In this document: piece after piece, positions 1 through 5,145 of the stretch
Position numbering within the stretch: position 1 is the stretch's first letter
Layout: each line of letters starts with the position of its first letter
Assembly: GCA_039180385.1 (NCBI GenBank)
Contig: JBCDDJ010000479.1
Coordinates: 1-5,167 of the forward strand
Source: SIO4C1 sp039180385
GTDB lineage: Bacteria; Cyanobacteriota; Cyanobacteriia; Phormidesmidales; Phormidesmidaceae
Reading direction: 5' to 3'
DNA: 5,167 nucleotides
Position numbers and translations under genes: made by a program
The notes under the pieces: model-generated
The model's input: only the letters and a program-made list of their open reading frames with translations
Database searches by the model: none
Told to the model about the DNA's origin: nothing

Positions 1-1203
1 ATAATAGTCAAACTGCCGCTGGGCTTCTGGAAATAGATAGAGTTGATCCCCCGGCTGCCATTGGGATTGCATGCACTCCACTACCGGACGGACGTGGTCA
101 AAATGGAGCCGTGAGGGCATCAGCAGATTACCAACCGACGTACTGACAGGAAACGCCACCAGCGCGCCCAGGGTGAGCCCCCCCAGTCCTTTCCAATAAA
201 AGCGGCGACAGCGTAGCAGGCCAGCGACGCCCTCCGCCACAATCACCAAGGCAAAGGGGGCTAAAAACAGCAGCAGCCGATCTCTAAACGGATATTGGTG
301 CAAGTAGGCGGCTATCAAGGTTAACAACAGCGGTGCATTGAGCAACCCTAAGGTAGCTCGGCTGCGGCGATAGAGAAACACACAGCCACTGACAAAGGCA
401 ACCATAGCAATGGCATCGGTAAACCCCACAAAGCCCAGCGGTTTATAGAAAAAACGGCCTAAAGAATCCAGTAGCCACAGGATATCCAGGGGCGACTCGG
501 GATATCGAACCGCCCAGCTATCAACCAGGCTGTCATTGTCGAGGGCTTGCCGGACGACCAGCCCGTAAAGCGCTATAAAGCTGAGCAGCCAGGTGGTATA
601 GATCGGCAGTCGGCCCACTGCCACCTGGCGTTTTTGAGCAGCGGGTAGGCTCCAAACCTTTAGCTTGATGAGATTGAATAGCTCTAGACTGGCGAGGACA
701 AAGATACTGGGAAAGGAAAACCAGATGCCCAGGGCTCCGGTCAAGCTGACCAGTAGAATCGTGGGAACCGTGAGTCGACAGTAGTCAAGGCGACCTAGGA
801 TGAGGCAAAAAAGAATCGCCAGGGTGACGTCCAGACCATAGGGTTTGAGCTCCCCTGCGAAATAGGCGATGTATTCGAGGCTGGAGAAAAGTGCGATCGC
901 AATCGGCGTGGTCCACCCTGTGGTCAGCCGCTTTGCTAGCCGATAGAACAGAACAACTGAGGCTAAACCTGCGATTAGGGGAAATAGTCTGAGGGCATAT
1001 TCGTTATCGCCCAAGATTTGAACCGCGAACTTCTCTGCCCAGAGAAATAGGGGGGGAGCGGCCTGGTTGTAGTCGAGTTTGCTAAGCAGTTGGAGATAGG
1101 AGCGGTGGAGGTTTAGGGCGATGCTGGCTTCGTCGAACCAGAGGGAGCGGTTGCTGGCGTATTGGACGAGGCGTAGGATGAGGCCAAAGAGCAGGGAGAG
1201 CAT
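1..1203 (-). CDS. GT39/ArnT-like membrane glycosyltransferase, 3' end cut off by the window
   Basis: The reading frame gives 401 residues and stays open at base 1, so the C-terminus is missing; relatives of this type are usually around 450-550 residues. The protein is polytopic: hydrophobic stretches lie near residues 2-16, 72-90, 98-116, 124-137, 147-176, 202-217, 258-278, 285-301, 310-330 and 339-355. The first periplasmic loop has LWFDEASIALN (21-31), the acidic DE signature of the dolichol/undecaprenyl-phosphate sugar transferase superfamily. QAAPPLFLW (47-55) and ELKPY (118-122) also fit the family. A soluble C-terminal part begins around 363. By family, it should move a sugar from a polyprenyl-phosphate carrier onto a lipid, glycan or protein at the outer face of the plasma membrane; donor and acceptor cannot be read. 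The start is uncertain. ATG at 1203 lacks a clear ribosome site, and the frame is open back to a TGA at 1318-1320, with TTG codons at 1260 and 1302. It follows the GT4 gene on the same strand after a long spacer. Confidence 0.85.
   Translation of the reverse strand, partial: MLSLLFGLILRLVQYASNRSLWFDEASIALNLHRSYLQLLSKLDYNQAAPPLFLWAEKFAVQILGDNEYALRLFPLIAGLASVVLFYRLAKRLTTGWTTPIAIALFSSLEYIAYFAGELKPYGLDVTLAILFCLILGRLDYCRLTVPTILLVSLTGALGIWFSFPSIFVLASLELFNLIKLKVWSLPAAQKRQVAVGRLPIYTTWLLSFIALYGLVVRQALDNDSLVDSWAVRYPESPLDILWLLDSLGRFFYKPLGFVGFTDAIAMVAFVSGCVFLYRRSRATLGLLNAPLLLTLIAAYLHQYPFRDRLLLFLAPFALVIVAEGVAGLLRCRRFYWKGLGGLTLGALVAFPVSTSVGNLLMPSRLHFDHVRPVVECMQSQWQPGDQLYLFPEAQRQFDYY
893..900. repeat. HIP1 octamer GCGATCGC
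   Basis: This is a perfect GCGATCGC palindrome inside the membrane glycosyltransferase gene. HIP1 is strongly over-represented in many cyanobacterial genomes, so it supports the taxonomic assignment. It has no specific role visible here. Confidence 0.85.
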
Positions 1204-1357
1204 CGATAGGCGCTCTGGCCAGTTACTAACACGGTTAAATATGGCCTCAAACTTTGCCAATCGGCCAGACTTTGATTTACTGACAGAATTTTTCGAGTTC
1301 AAACTGCTTTGTTCTTGTCAGGGCTGGTGGTGTACAAACCCGGCTGCGCGGGACTTT

Positions 1358-1374
1358 CCCTCCCGCCCCCTCCC
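1358..1374 (-). promoter_or_regulatory. Predicted G-quadruplex motif with one-base loops
   Basis: Read on the minus strand, this stretch is GGGAGGGGGCGGGAGGG: four G-tracts of at least three joined by loops of A, C and A. This meets the standard G3+N1-7 rule in its most compact form, a class known to fold very stably in vitro. It lies about 155 bases upstream of the membrane glycosyltransferase ATG on the transcript-sense strand, so it could act in RNA or DNA. Function is inference only. Confidence 0.5.
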
Positions 1375-1398
1375 TTTTACTCTGGCATAAAGTACTGA

Positions 1399-1420
1399 CT
1401 GGGGTCCCATGCTCCCCCAG
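1399..1420. repeat. Short inverted repeat CTGGGG/CCCCAG
   Basis: CTGGGG (1399-1404) pairs with CCCCAG (1415-1420) around a 10-base loop. There is no T-run on either side, so it does not look like an intrinsic terminator. It sits in the G-rich spacer and adds a further set of G-tracts on the minus strand. Its role is unknown. Confidence 0.35.
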
Positions 1421-1547
1421 ACCCCCCGAACTAGATTCTGGCTTCGTTTAGGTAAAGGGCGGTTGGTGGGTTAGTCGATAGGGGATCGTGTCGAGTTCTT
1501 GGTATAACTTTACTTCTTTTGGTAACTTAGCCGGGGGTTCAGATATT

Positions 1548-1580
1548 CCCCTACTCCCCCACTCCCCTACTCCCCCACCC
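1548..1580. repeat. Tandem 16-base repeat built of CCCCYACT-type octamers
   Basis: Two near-identical copies of CCCCTACTCCCCCACT occupy 1548-1563 and 1564-1579; the second differs only in its last base. Each copy is itself two octamers differing at one base. Read on the minus strand, the tract has at least four G-runs separated by 3-4 base AGT/AGTA loops, so it also fits a G-quadruplex pattern. It begins 12 bases beyond the GT4 stop codon. It resembles the short tandem repeats seen between genes in many cyanobacteria; I know this only as a general class. Confidence 0.75.
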
Positions 1581-1591
1581 TCTTCAAGGGG

Positions 1592-2824
1592 TCAACTCCC
1601 TTTCGCCTTGCCCCCTTCGCCCTTCGCCTTGCTTTTTAACGGCTCAATCAGCTCCGCCAGCCGCCGGGTCAACGCTTCCGAGCTGAAGTGATTCAGCGTT
1701 TCTTGTCGCAACCACTCAGCATTGCAGCGGGGGTCTTCGCCTTTGAGGACTTCGATGCAGGCGGCGGCCACAGCTTCTGGATCGCGGTGGGGCACTTGCC
1801 AGCCAACGCGCCCATCTTGAAGGGGCTCGGCGGAGCCGTCATCATCGCCGGAGATCACCGGAACGCCGCAGGCCATGGCTTCGAGGTAAACGATGCCAAA
1901 GCCTTCTTTAGAGGGCATCACATAGGCATCGGCTAAGCGGTAATGGGCCACCAGATCTTCGGTAGGGACAAAGCCGGCAAAGATGACGCGCTCGGCAACG
2001 CCCAGGTCTTTTGCCATCTGGGCCAGTCGAGGCTGGTCATCGCCGCGCCCGATGACCAGATATTTAACGGTGGGAAAGATCTTTGCGATCGCATCCAAGG
2101 CCCGAATAGTGACATCGACGCCCTTATAAATATCCCCAGACCAGAGCCGTGCCACCGTCATTAATACCTGATCAGTGTCAGTCAAACCATATTTTTGCCG
2201 CAGCTTAGCGCTCGGCGGCCCTGGCGTGAACTGAGTCTCGTCAACCACACAGGGCAGCAGACTAATTTTGCTGGCGTCGAGCTGATTGGCCTGACAGGCT
2301 AAATCGCGACTATAGCGACTAATCGTCCAAACGTGATTGGCCTGGGCTAACGCCCGCTGCTCTCGGGGCGGCAGCGGATACCAAACCTCTTTGCCATAGG
2401 TCAACACCGTATGGGGCAACCTCAGCCAGCGACACATTTGCCCTACCATCGTCACCAGGTTAATGTGTCCGCAAAACACATGGCTGGGGCGCTGCCGCAG
2501 GAGATGCCCCAGCAGCGCCAGAGTTAGCCGAATGCGAGACTGCATAGCTCCGTCAGCTTTAAAGCAGTGAAATCGAAAGGCCTCGCCTGCCGAATCAGAG
2601 AGTGCCCCAGAGAGCGACTCAGGCAGTGACTCAGGCGCATCTCTCAGCAAGAAAACATCGGCGGTGTCAAGAGGCAAATGGCTGTAAGCGTTTAAAACAT
2701 CTTGAATATAGGACTGAATGCCACCTTCGCAGCCAAACACTTCAATAAAGACAAACGTGGGCCGAAAGCGACCCAGCGATGAACTGGCAGAGGATGAGCT
2801 AGCAGAGGATGAACTGGCAGACAT
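1592..2824 (-). CDS. GT4-family (GT-B fold) glycosyltransferase
   Basis: This is a complete 410-residue group 1 glycosyltransferase, close to the usual GT4 length. The N-terminal Rossmann half holds the glycine loop GCEGGIQSYI (31-40) and TYGKEVWYP (142-150). The C-terminal donor-binding half begins with LMTVARL (221-227) and K234-G235, the basic residues usual for the nucleotide-sugar diphosphate. The EX7E motif EGFGIVYLE follows (E307, E315), then AMACGVPVIS (316-325). No signal peptide or membrane span is evident, so it should act in the cytosol or at the inner membrane face, transferring a sugar from a nucleotide donor to a lipid or growing polysaccharide. The specific sugar is not deducible. 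Residues 2-16 are three SASSS units, and the last 15 residues are a Lys/Gly/Ala/Ser tail encoded by repetitive DNA; both ends look like additions to the core. ATG at 2824 is the only sensible start, although no Shine-Dalgarno is visible. It lies 19 bases after the anti-sigma gene. Confidence 0.92.
   Translation of the reverse strand: MSASSSSASSSSASSSLGRFRPTFVFIEVFGCEGGIQSYIQDVLNAYSHLPLDTADVFLLRDAPESLPESLSGALSDSAGEAFRFHCFKADGAMQSRIRLTLALLGHLLRQRPSHVFCGHINLVTMVGQMCRWLRLPHTVLTYGKEVWYPLPPREQRALAQANHVWTISRYSRDLACQANQLDASKISLLPCVVDETQFTPGPPSAKLRQKYGLTDTDQVLMTVARLWSGDIYKGVDVTIRALDAIAKIFPTVKYLVIGRGDDQPRLAQMAKDLGVAERVIFAGFVPTEDLVAHYRLADAYVMPSKEGFGIVYLEAMACGVPVISGDDDGSAEPLQDGRVGWQVPHRDPEAVAAACIEVLKGEDPRCNAEWLRQETLNHFSSEALTRRLAELIEPLKSKAKGEGGKAKGS
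1601..1632. repeat. Low-complexity TTCGCC/TTGCC repeat at the 3' end of the GT4 gene
   Basis: The plus strand carries degenerate repeats of TTCGCC(T)TTGCC and TTCGCCC. On the minus strand these encode the Lys-Ala-Lys-Gly-Glu-Gly-Gly tail of the glycosyltransferase. The tract runs almost directly into the C-rich tandem repeat beyond the stop codon, suggesting that repetitive DNA has grown into the gene end. Confidence 0.65.
2085..2092. repeat. HIP1 octamer GCGATCGC
   Basis: This is a second perfect GCGATCGC site, inside the GT4 gene, again supporting a cyanobacterial origin. Confidence 0.85.
2616..2636. repeat. Direct repeat GACTCAGGC x2
   Basis: GACTCAGGC occurs at 2616-2624 and 2628-2636, a 12-base period that keeps the reading frame. 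It encodes part of the Ser/Glu/Leu-rich segment around residues 63-71 of the GT4 protein, probably a variable surface loop between the first strands of the N-terminal domain. A small in-frame duplication is the likely origin. Confidence 0.5.
2777..2821. repeat. Three 15-base in-frame repeats encoding SASSS
   Basis: Three consecutive 15-base units (2807-2821, 2792-2806, 2777-2791) follow the GT4 start codon directly and encode Ser-Ala-Ser-Ser-Ser three times. Copies differ by only one to a few bases, mostly silently, so the expansion looks fairly recent or maintained. The repeat gives the enzyme a flexible, uncharged N-terminal extension ahead of the first strand, RPTFVFIEVF. Confidence 0.8.
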
Positions 2825-2843
2825 AAAATAAAGACAAAAAGAG

Positions 2844-3266
2844 TTACGACGTCTTTGGGTACTTCACCATCCAAAGACAGTTACGGCCATCTTGAGCACG
2901 TTTATATTCCACCTCATCGACGAGTCGTCGCAGTAAAAACCAGCCGTACCCGCCTTCACGTAGCGTGCCTGGTTCTGGCTCTTGAATCTCATCTGGATCA
3001 AAGGGACGGCCCTGATCCCAAATCCGTATTTCAATCCGATCTAGCCAAAGTGATAGGTCAAGGTAAATCGGGGTTTCCCTAGGCAGATCACCATGAGCAT
3101 GCCTAACTGCATTAGTAAACCCTTCTGCCAGAGCCAAATTTAAGGGATCAAAGATGTCATTTATCCAAGGCTGGGCGGCGGTATCGCAAAAATGCTGAAA
3201 CCAAGCCTGCACCTCAGACAGCTTTTCCAGCTGACTTTGCACGGTCAAATGATCTTGCTTAAGCAT
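2844..3266 (-). CDS. RsbW-type anti-sigma factor / serine kinase (GHKL ATPase domain)
   Basis: The 140-residue protein has the size and layout of a stand-alone RsbW/SpoIIAB-like kinase. The ATP-binding N box is EGFTNAVRHAH (48-58), with E48 and N52. The G1 box is DQGRPFDPDEI (84-94) and the G2 box is GGYGWFLLRRLVDEV (105-119). A final strand NCLWMVKY (129-136) closes the fold. Known relatives either sequester a sigma factor or phosphorylate a serine on a STAS-domain antagonist, a partner switch undone by a PP2C phosphatase. Neither partner is encoded here, so the target is unknown. It is cytosolic; no membrane segment is present. The start is supported by AGGA at 3272-3275, five bases before the ATG. 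It lies after a likely petBD terminator and 19 bases before the GT4 gene, so it probably leads a two-gene transcript. Confidence 0.9.
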   Translation of the reverse strand: MLKQDHLTVQSQLEKLSEVQAWFQHFCDTAAQPWINDIFDPLNLALAEGFTNAVRHAHGDLPRETPIYLDLSLWLDRIEIRIWDQGRPFDPDEIQEPEPGTLREGGYGWFLLRRLVDEVEYKRAQDGRNCLWMVKYPKTS

Positions 3267-3271
3267 GTCTG

Positions 3272-3275
3272 TCCT
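3272..3275 (-). promoter_or_regulatory. Shine-Dalgarno site of the RsbW-like gene
   Basis: AGGA on the minus strand stands five bases before the ATG at 3266. It decides the start, because no other in-frame start codon nearby has a comparable site. Confidence 0.55.
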
Positions 3276-3405
3276 AGCTTGACAAAGCGGGTAGCATGCC
3301 CAGAAAACTCCACTGATGGCTCTTCCGAATCATACCCCAAGCTCCTCATTGACTGTTCATCGCAGATGCCAACCTATCAGAGTAGATGCCTAAAATTCTC
3401 GACAC

Positions 3406-3451
3406 AAAAATCCCTTGGAGCAGCTTAAAAGACACTACATTCCAAGGGATT
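3406..3451 (-). terminator. Intrinsic terminator after petD
   Basis: Read on the minus strand, AATCCCTTGGA (3451-3441) pairs perfectly with TCCAAGGGATT (3419-3409): 11 base pairs around a 21-base loop. The T-run of five begins inside the last stem bases (3410-3406). The hairpin lies 37 bases beyond the petD stop codon. It fits a Rho-independent terminator that separates petBD from the regulator-glycosyltransferase pair, although the loop is long. The remaining bases 3267-3405 should hold the promoter of the RsbW-like gene. A TATGAT at 3329-3334 is a possible -10 but has no good -35 partner. Confidence 0.65.
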
Positions 3452-3487
3452 AACAATTCAGAAATGGTGGGTGGCTGAGGCTTCAGA

Positions 3488-3970
3488 CTAAAACAAACCC
3501 AATGTTAGAGAGGTGTCAATGGGCAAAGTTGCGCCAATGCCTAGCCAGATAGTGACCAACGTGCCGAATAAGAATACAGTGGTTGCCAGAGGGCGACGAA
3601 ACGGATTCTGAAACTTGTTTACATTCTCGATGAATGGAATCAGCATCAGTCCAAGAGGAATAGCGGTTTGAAGCGCAATCCCAAGTAACTTGTTGGGCAC
3701 AATCCGCAAAATTTGGAAAGCGGGATAGAGATACCACTCAGGTAGAATCTCCAGCGGTGTTGCAAATGGGTTGGCAGGTTCACCAATCATGGCAGGATCA
3801 AGCACTGCCAATGAAACGCAACAAGCAATAGTCCCCAAGATTACAACGGGGAAAATATACAATAAATCGTTGGGCCAGGCGGGCTCACCATAGTAGTTAT
3901 GACCCATGCCCTGACTAAGCTTTTCTCTCAGCTTAGGATCGCTCAGATCCGGCTTCTTAAGTGTTGACAT
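3488..3970 (-). CDS. petD: Cytochrome b6f complex subunit IV
   Basis: The 160-residue protein has the standard subunit IV length and begins MSTLKKPDLSDPKLREKL, as cyanobacterial PetD does. It corresponds to the C-terminal part of mitochondrial cytochrome b. Three membrane helices are visible at about residues 37-56, 93-114 and 128-148. PEWY (77-80), the conserved quinol-oxidation (Qo) site motif, follows the first helix. With PetB it forms the thylakoid quinol:plastocyanin/cytochrome c6 oxidoreductase core serving photosynthesis and respiration. The frame is open upstream to an ATG at 4021, but those 17 extra codons have no counterpart in PetD, and the start at 3970 has GAGGAG 13 bases before it (3984-3989). 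It lies 82 bases after petB and should be cotranscribed with it. Confidence 0.98.
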   Translation of the reverse strand: MSTLKKPDLSDPKLREKLSQGMGHNYYGEPAWPNDLLYIFPVVILGTIACCVSLAVLDPAMIGEPANPFATPLEILPEWYLYPAFQILRIVPNKLLGIALQTAIPLGLMLIPFIENVNKFQNPFRRPLATTVFLFGTLVTIWLGIGATLPIDTSLTLGLF

Positions 3971-3983
3971 TACTAAAACTGTT

Positions 3984-3989
3984 CTCCTC
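3984..3989 (-). promoter_or_regulatory. Possible Shine-Dalgarno site of petD
   Basis: GAGGAG on the minus strand is 13 bases before the ATG at 3970. The spacing is longer than ideal, but it lies inside the upstream open frame and so favours the inner start over the ATG at 4021. Confidence 0.4.
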
Positions 3990-4052
3990 AAGAGATTTGA
4001 CACAGTGTGGGGAGATGGCAAAGCCTAGCCCCAAAAATTGATTGAAACGGAT

Positions 4053-4721
4053 TTACAAAGGACCCGAGATCCCCTGCTTACGAATCATCAGAAAGTGAAG
4101 CAGCATGAAGACCGCCATCAGCCAGGGCATCACAAACGTGTGCAAGCTGTAGAAACGAGTCAGCGTGGGTTGGCCAACGCTTTGCCCACCTCGGATAAAC
4201 TCAACCATTAAACCACCAACAACGGGGATGGCACTCGGAACACCAGAGACAATCTTAACGGCCCAATAGCCGACCTGATCCCAAGGTAGAGAATAGCCTG
4301 TAACCCCAAAAGATACCGTGATAACCGCCATGATGACACCAGTCACCCAGGTCAACTCACGGGGCTTCTTAAAACCGCCGGTCAAATAAACCCGAAAGAC
4401 ATGCAGGATCATCATCAACACCATCATGCTGGCAGACCAGCGATGGACGGAGCGAATCAACCAGCCAAAGTTGACATCAGTCATCAAATACTGAACAGAG
4501 CTGAAGGCCTCTGTCACAGTAGGTTTGTAGTAGAAGGTCATGGCAAATCCAGTGGCGAACTGGATGACGAAGCAAACCAGCGTAATGCCCCCGAGGCAAT
4601 AAAAAATATTGACGTGGGGAGGAACGTACTTACTGGAAATGTCGTCGGCAAGCGCTTGAATCTCCAAACGCTCGTTGAACCATTGATAGGTCTTAGAATC
4701 CGTGACTTGCTTAGTAAACAT
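4053..4721 (-). CDS. petB: Cytochrome b6
   Basis: The 222-residue protein matches the full length of cyanobacterial cytochrome b6. All cofactor ligands are present: C42 for the covalently attached heme c(n) (Cys35 in shorter-numbered homologues), and two histidine pairs for the b hemes, H93/H194 and H107/H209. Four membrane helices lie around residues 40-63, 97-113, 124-143 and 194-213. GYSLPWDQVGYWA (142-154) and the C-terminal HFLMIRKQGISGPL are typical. The protein carries electrons across the thylakoid membrane between the quinol-oxidizing and quinone-reducing sides of the b6f complex. ATG at 4721 gives the expected N-terminus MFTKQVTDS, although no ribosome-binding sequence is obvious. 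petD follows 82 bases downstream in the usual order. I see no missing residue or frameshift. Confidence 0.98.
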   Translation of the reverse strand: MFTKQVTDSKTYQWFNERLEIQALADDISSKYVPPHVNIFYCLGGITLVCFVIQFATGFAMTFYYKPTVTEAFSSVQYLMTDVNFGWLIRSVHRWSASMMVLMMILHVFRVYLTGGFKKPRELTWVTGVIMAVITVSFGVTGYSLPWDQVGYWAVKIVSGVPSAIPVVGGLMVEFIRGGQSVGQPTLTRFYSLHTFVMPWLMAVFMLLHFLMIRKQGISGPL

Positions 4722-4762
4722 GAAGCGGAGAAATGACGTTATAAGTGAGCTGCATTTATGCC

Positions 4763-4780
4763 GTTACTAAAAAATGTAAC
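4763..4780. promoter_or_regulatory. Inverted repeat GTTAC-N8-GTAAC upstream of petB
   Basis: GTTAC (4763-4767) and GTAAC (4776-4780) are perfect inverted arms separated by eight A/T bases. The layout suits binding of a dimeric regulator. It lies 42-59 bases before the petB ATG and overlaps a possible -10 box. It is TAC-N8-GTA, the reverse of the NtcA consensus GTA-N8-TAC, so I do not call it an NtcA site. The alternative is a weak hairpin or chance. Confidence 0.35.
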
Positions 4781-4808
4781 ATAAACCCTCTAATAAGGGA
4801 GGCCGCAA
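4778..4808 (-). promoter_or_regulatory. petB: Tentative petB promoter
   Basis: On the minus strand, TTGCGG (4808-4803) and TATGTT (4783-4778) resemble -35 and -10 boxes with a 19-base spacer, slightly longer than ideal. A transcript would start near 4771, giving a leader of about 50 bases. Matches are partial, so this is a guess from position and weak consensus. Confidence 0.22.
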
Positions 4809-4897
4809 ACAAGTCTGTTTCAAGGTGGTTGGGCATTCTAAACCCATCGATAGCGACCTCAGACAAGTGCATTAGGGGCATTTCTGTGGACTTGTTT
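4807..4897. repeat. Repeated AAACAAGT/ACTTGTTT motifs
   Basis: AAACAAGT (4807-4814) recurs as its exact reverse complement ACTTGTTT (4890-4897), with a further ACAAGT at 4863-4868. The first copy is also half of a small palindrome AAACA-AGTC-TGTTT (4807-4820). ACAAGT (4863-4868) and ACTTGT (4890-4895) form a second inverted pair around 21 bases. The clustering upstream of petB suggests operator half-sites, but the motifs are short. Confidence 0.35.
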
Positions 4898-4937
4898 AAG
4901 TTAGCCGTGATATCTGAGATTGAGTTCAAGAAACTTC

Positions 4938-4953
4938 ACAAACTTGAGTTTGT
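4938..4953. promoter_or_regulatory. 16-base palindrome ACAAACTTGAGTTTGT
   Basis: The arms ACAAACT and AGTTTGT are perfect reverse complements around a two-base TG centre, a typical shape for a dimeric repressor or activator site. It lies about 217 bases upstream of the petB start codon. An overlapping outer pair, TCAAG (4926-4930) and CTTGA (4943-4947), extends the symmetry. The binding protein is unknown. Confidence 0.4.
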
Positions 4954-5109
4954 CGCTATGATGACAGAGCAGCCTGGTCGCTGGCTTCAGCCGCCGTTAA
5001 TCCTTATCTATCCTGGGCTTGATCAGCTCTCCGAGTCTGTAGTGATACCCTAGTTTTTATCAAGGTCAAGCAGATCGCAGATTAGGGAAACGTTATCCTG
5101 GGGAGCAAG

Positions 5110-5145
5110 CTGCTGAGAGTTTTAGCTGAGGAATGGGTTCAGCAG
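5110..5145. repeat. Inverted repeat CTGCTGA/TCAGCAG
   Basis: Seven-base perfect arms at 5110-5116 and 5139-5145 flank a 22-base loop near the right edge. No T-run follows on either strand, so it is not a clear terminator. It may be chance. Confidence 0.25.

Larger units (their letters stand above)
1204..1591. other. G/C-skewed spacer between the two glycosyltransferase genes
   Basis: I find no convincing complete gene here. On the minus strand, 1204-1317 is an in-frame open extension of the membrane glycosyltransferase and may be its true N-terminus. The rest is C-rich on the plus strand, hence G-rich in any minus-strand transcript. It holds a compact four-G-tract motif (1358-1374), a short hairpin CTGGGG/CCCCAG with a 10-base loop (1399-1420), and a 16-base tandem repeat (1548-1579). 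Bases 1448-1591 continue the GT4 reading frame past its stop. I see no good promoter and no hairpin followed by a T-run, so it is unclear where the GT4 transcript ends. Confidence 0.6.

Noticed and set aside
1121..1390. Plus-strand open frame of 89 codons
   Set aside because: It is antisense to the start of the membrane glycosyltransferase and the G-rich spacer, and its Pro/Arg/Ser-rich product has no family features.
1548..1580. CRISPR array
   Set aside because: The repeat units are contiguous and low-complexity, with no spacers of constant length and no cas genes nearby.
1488..1691. Plus-strand open frame of 67 codons
   Set aside because: It is largely translated C-rich repeat and antisense of the GT4 3' end.
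2692..2874. Minus-strand open frame spanning the RsbW-GT4 junction
   Set aside because: It overlaps both real genes in another frame; its leucine/valine/proline-rich product is a frame-shifted reading of the serine repeat and regulator end.
3245..3349. Minus-strand 34-codon open frame (starts MRSLGYDSEEP) overlapping the start of the RsbW-like gene
   Set aside because: It could suggest translational coupling, but it has no ribosome site and no family resemblance, and is short enough to be chance.
3192..3428. Plus-strand open frame of 78 codons beside the RsbW-like gene
   Set aside because: It crosses the regulator start, its ribosome site and the petD terminator hairpin, and shows no motif.
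3971..4021. Longer petD start at ATG 4021
   Set aside because: The extra 17 residues are not part of PetD; the conserved N-terminus begins at MSTLKKPDLSDP and a GAGGAG lies between the two starts.
4763..4780. NtcA-binding site upstream of petB
   Set aside because: The half-sites are TAC-N8-GTA, not GTA-N8-TAC, so the consensus is not met.
4745..5053. Plus-strand open frame of 102 codons starting with GTG
   Set aside because: It has no recognisable domain and no clear ribosome site, and it spans the likely petB promoter and several palindromes. Random open frames of this length are common; only conservation in relatives would rescue it.
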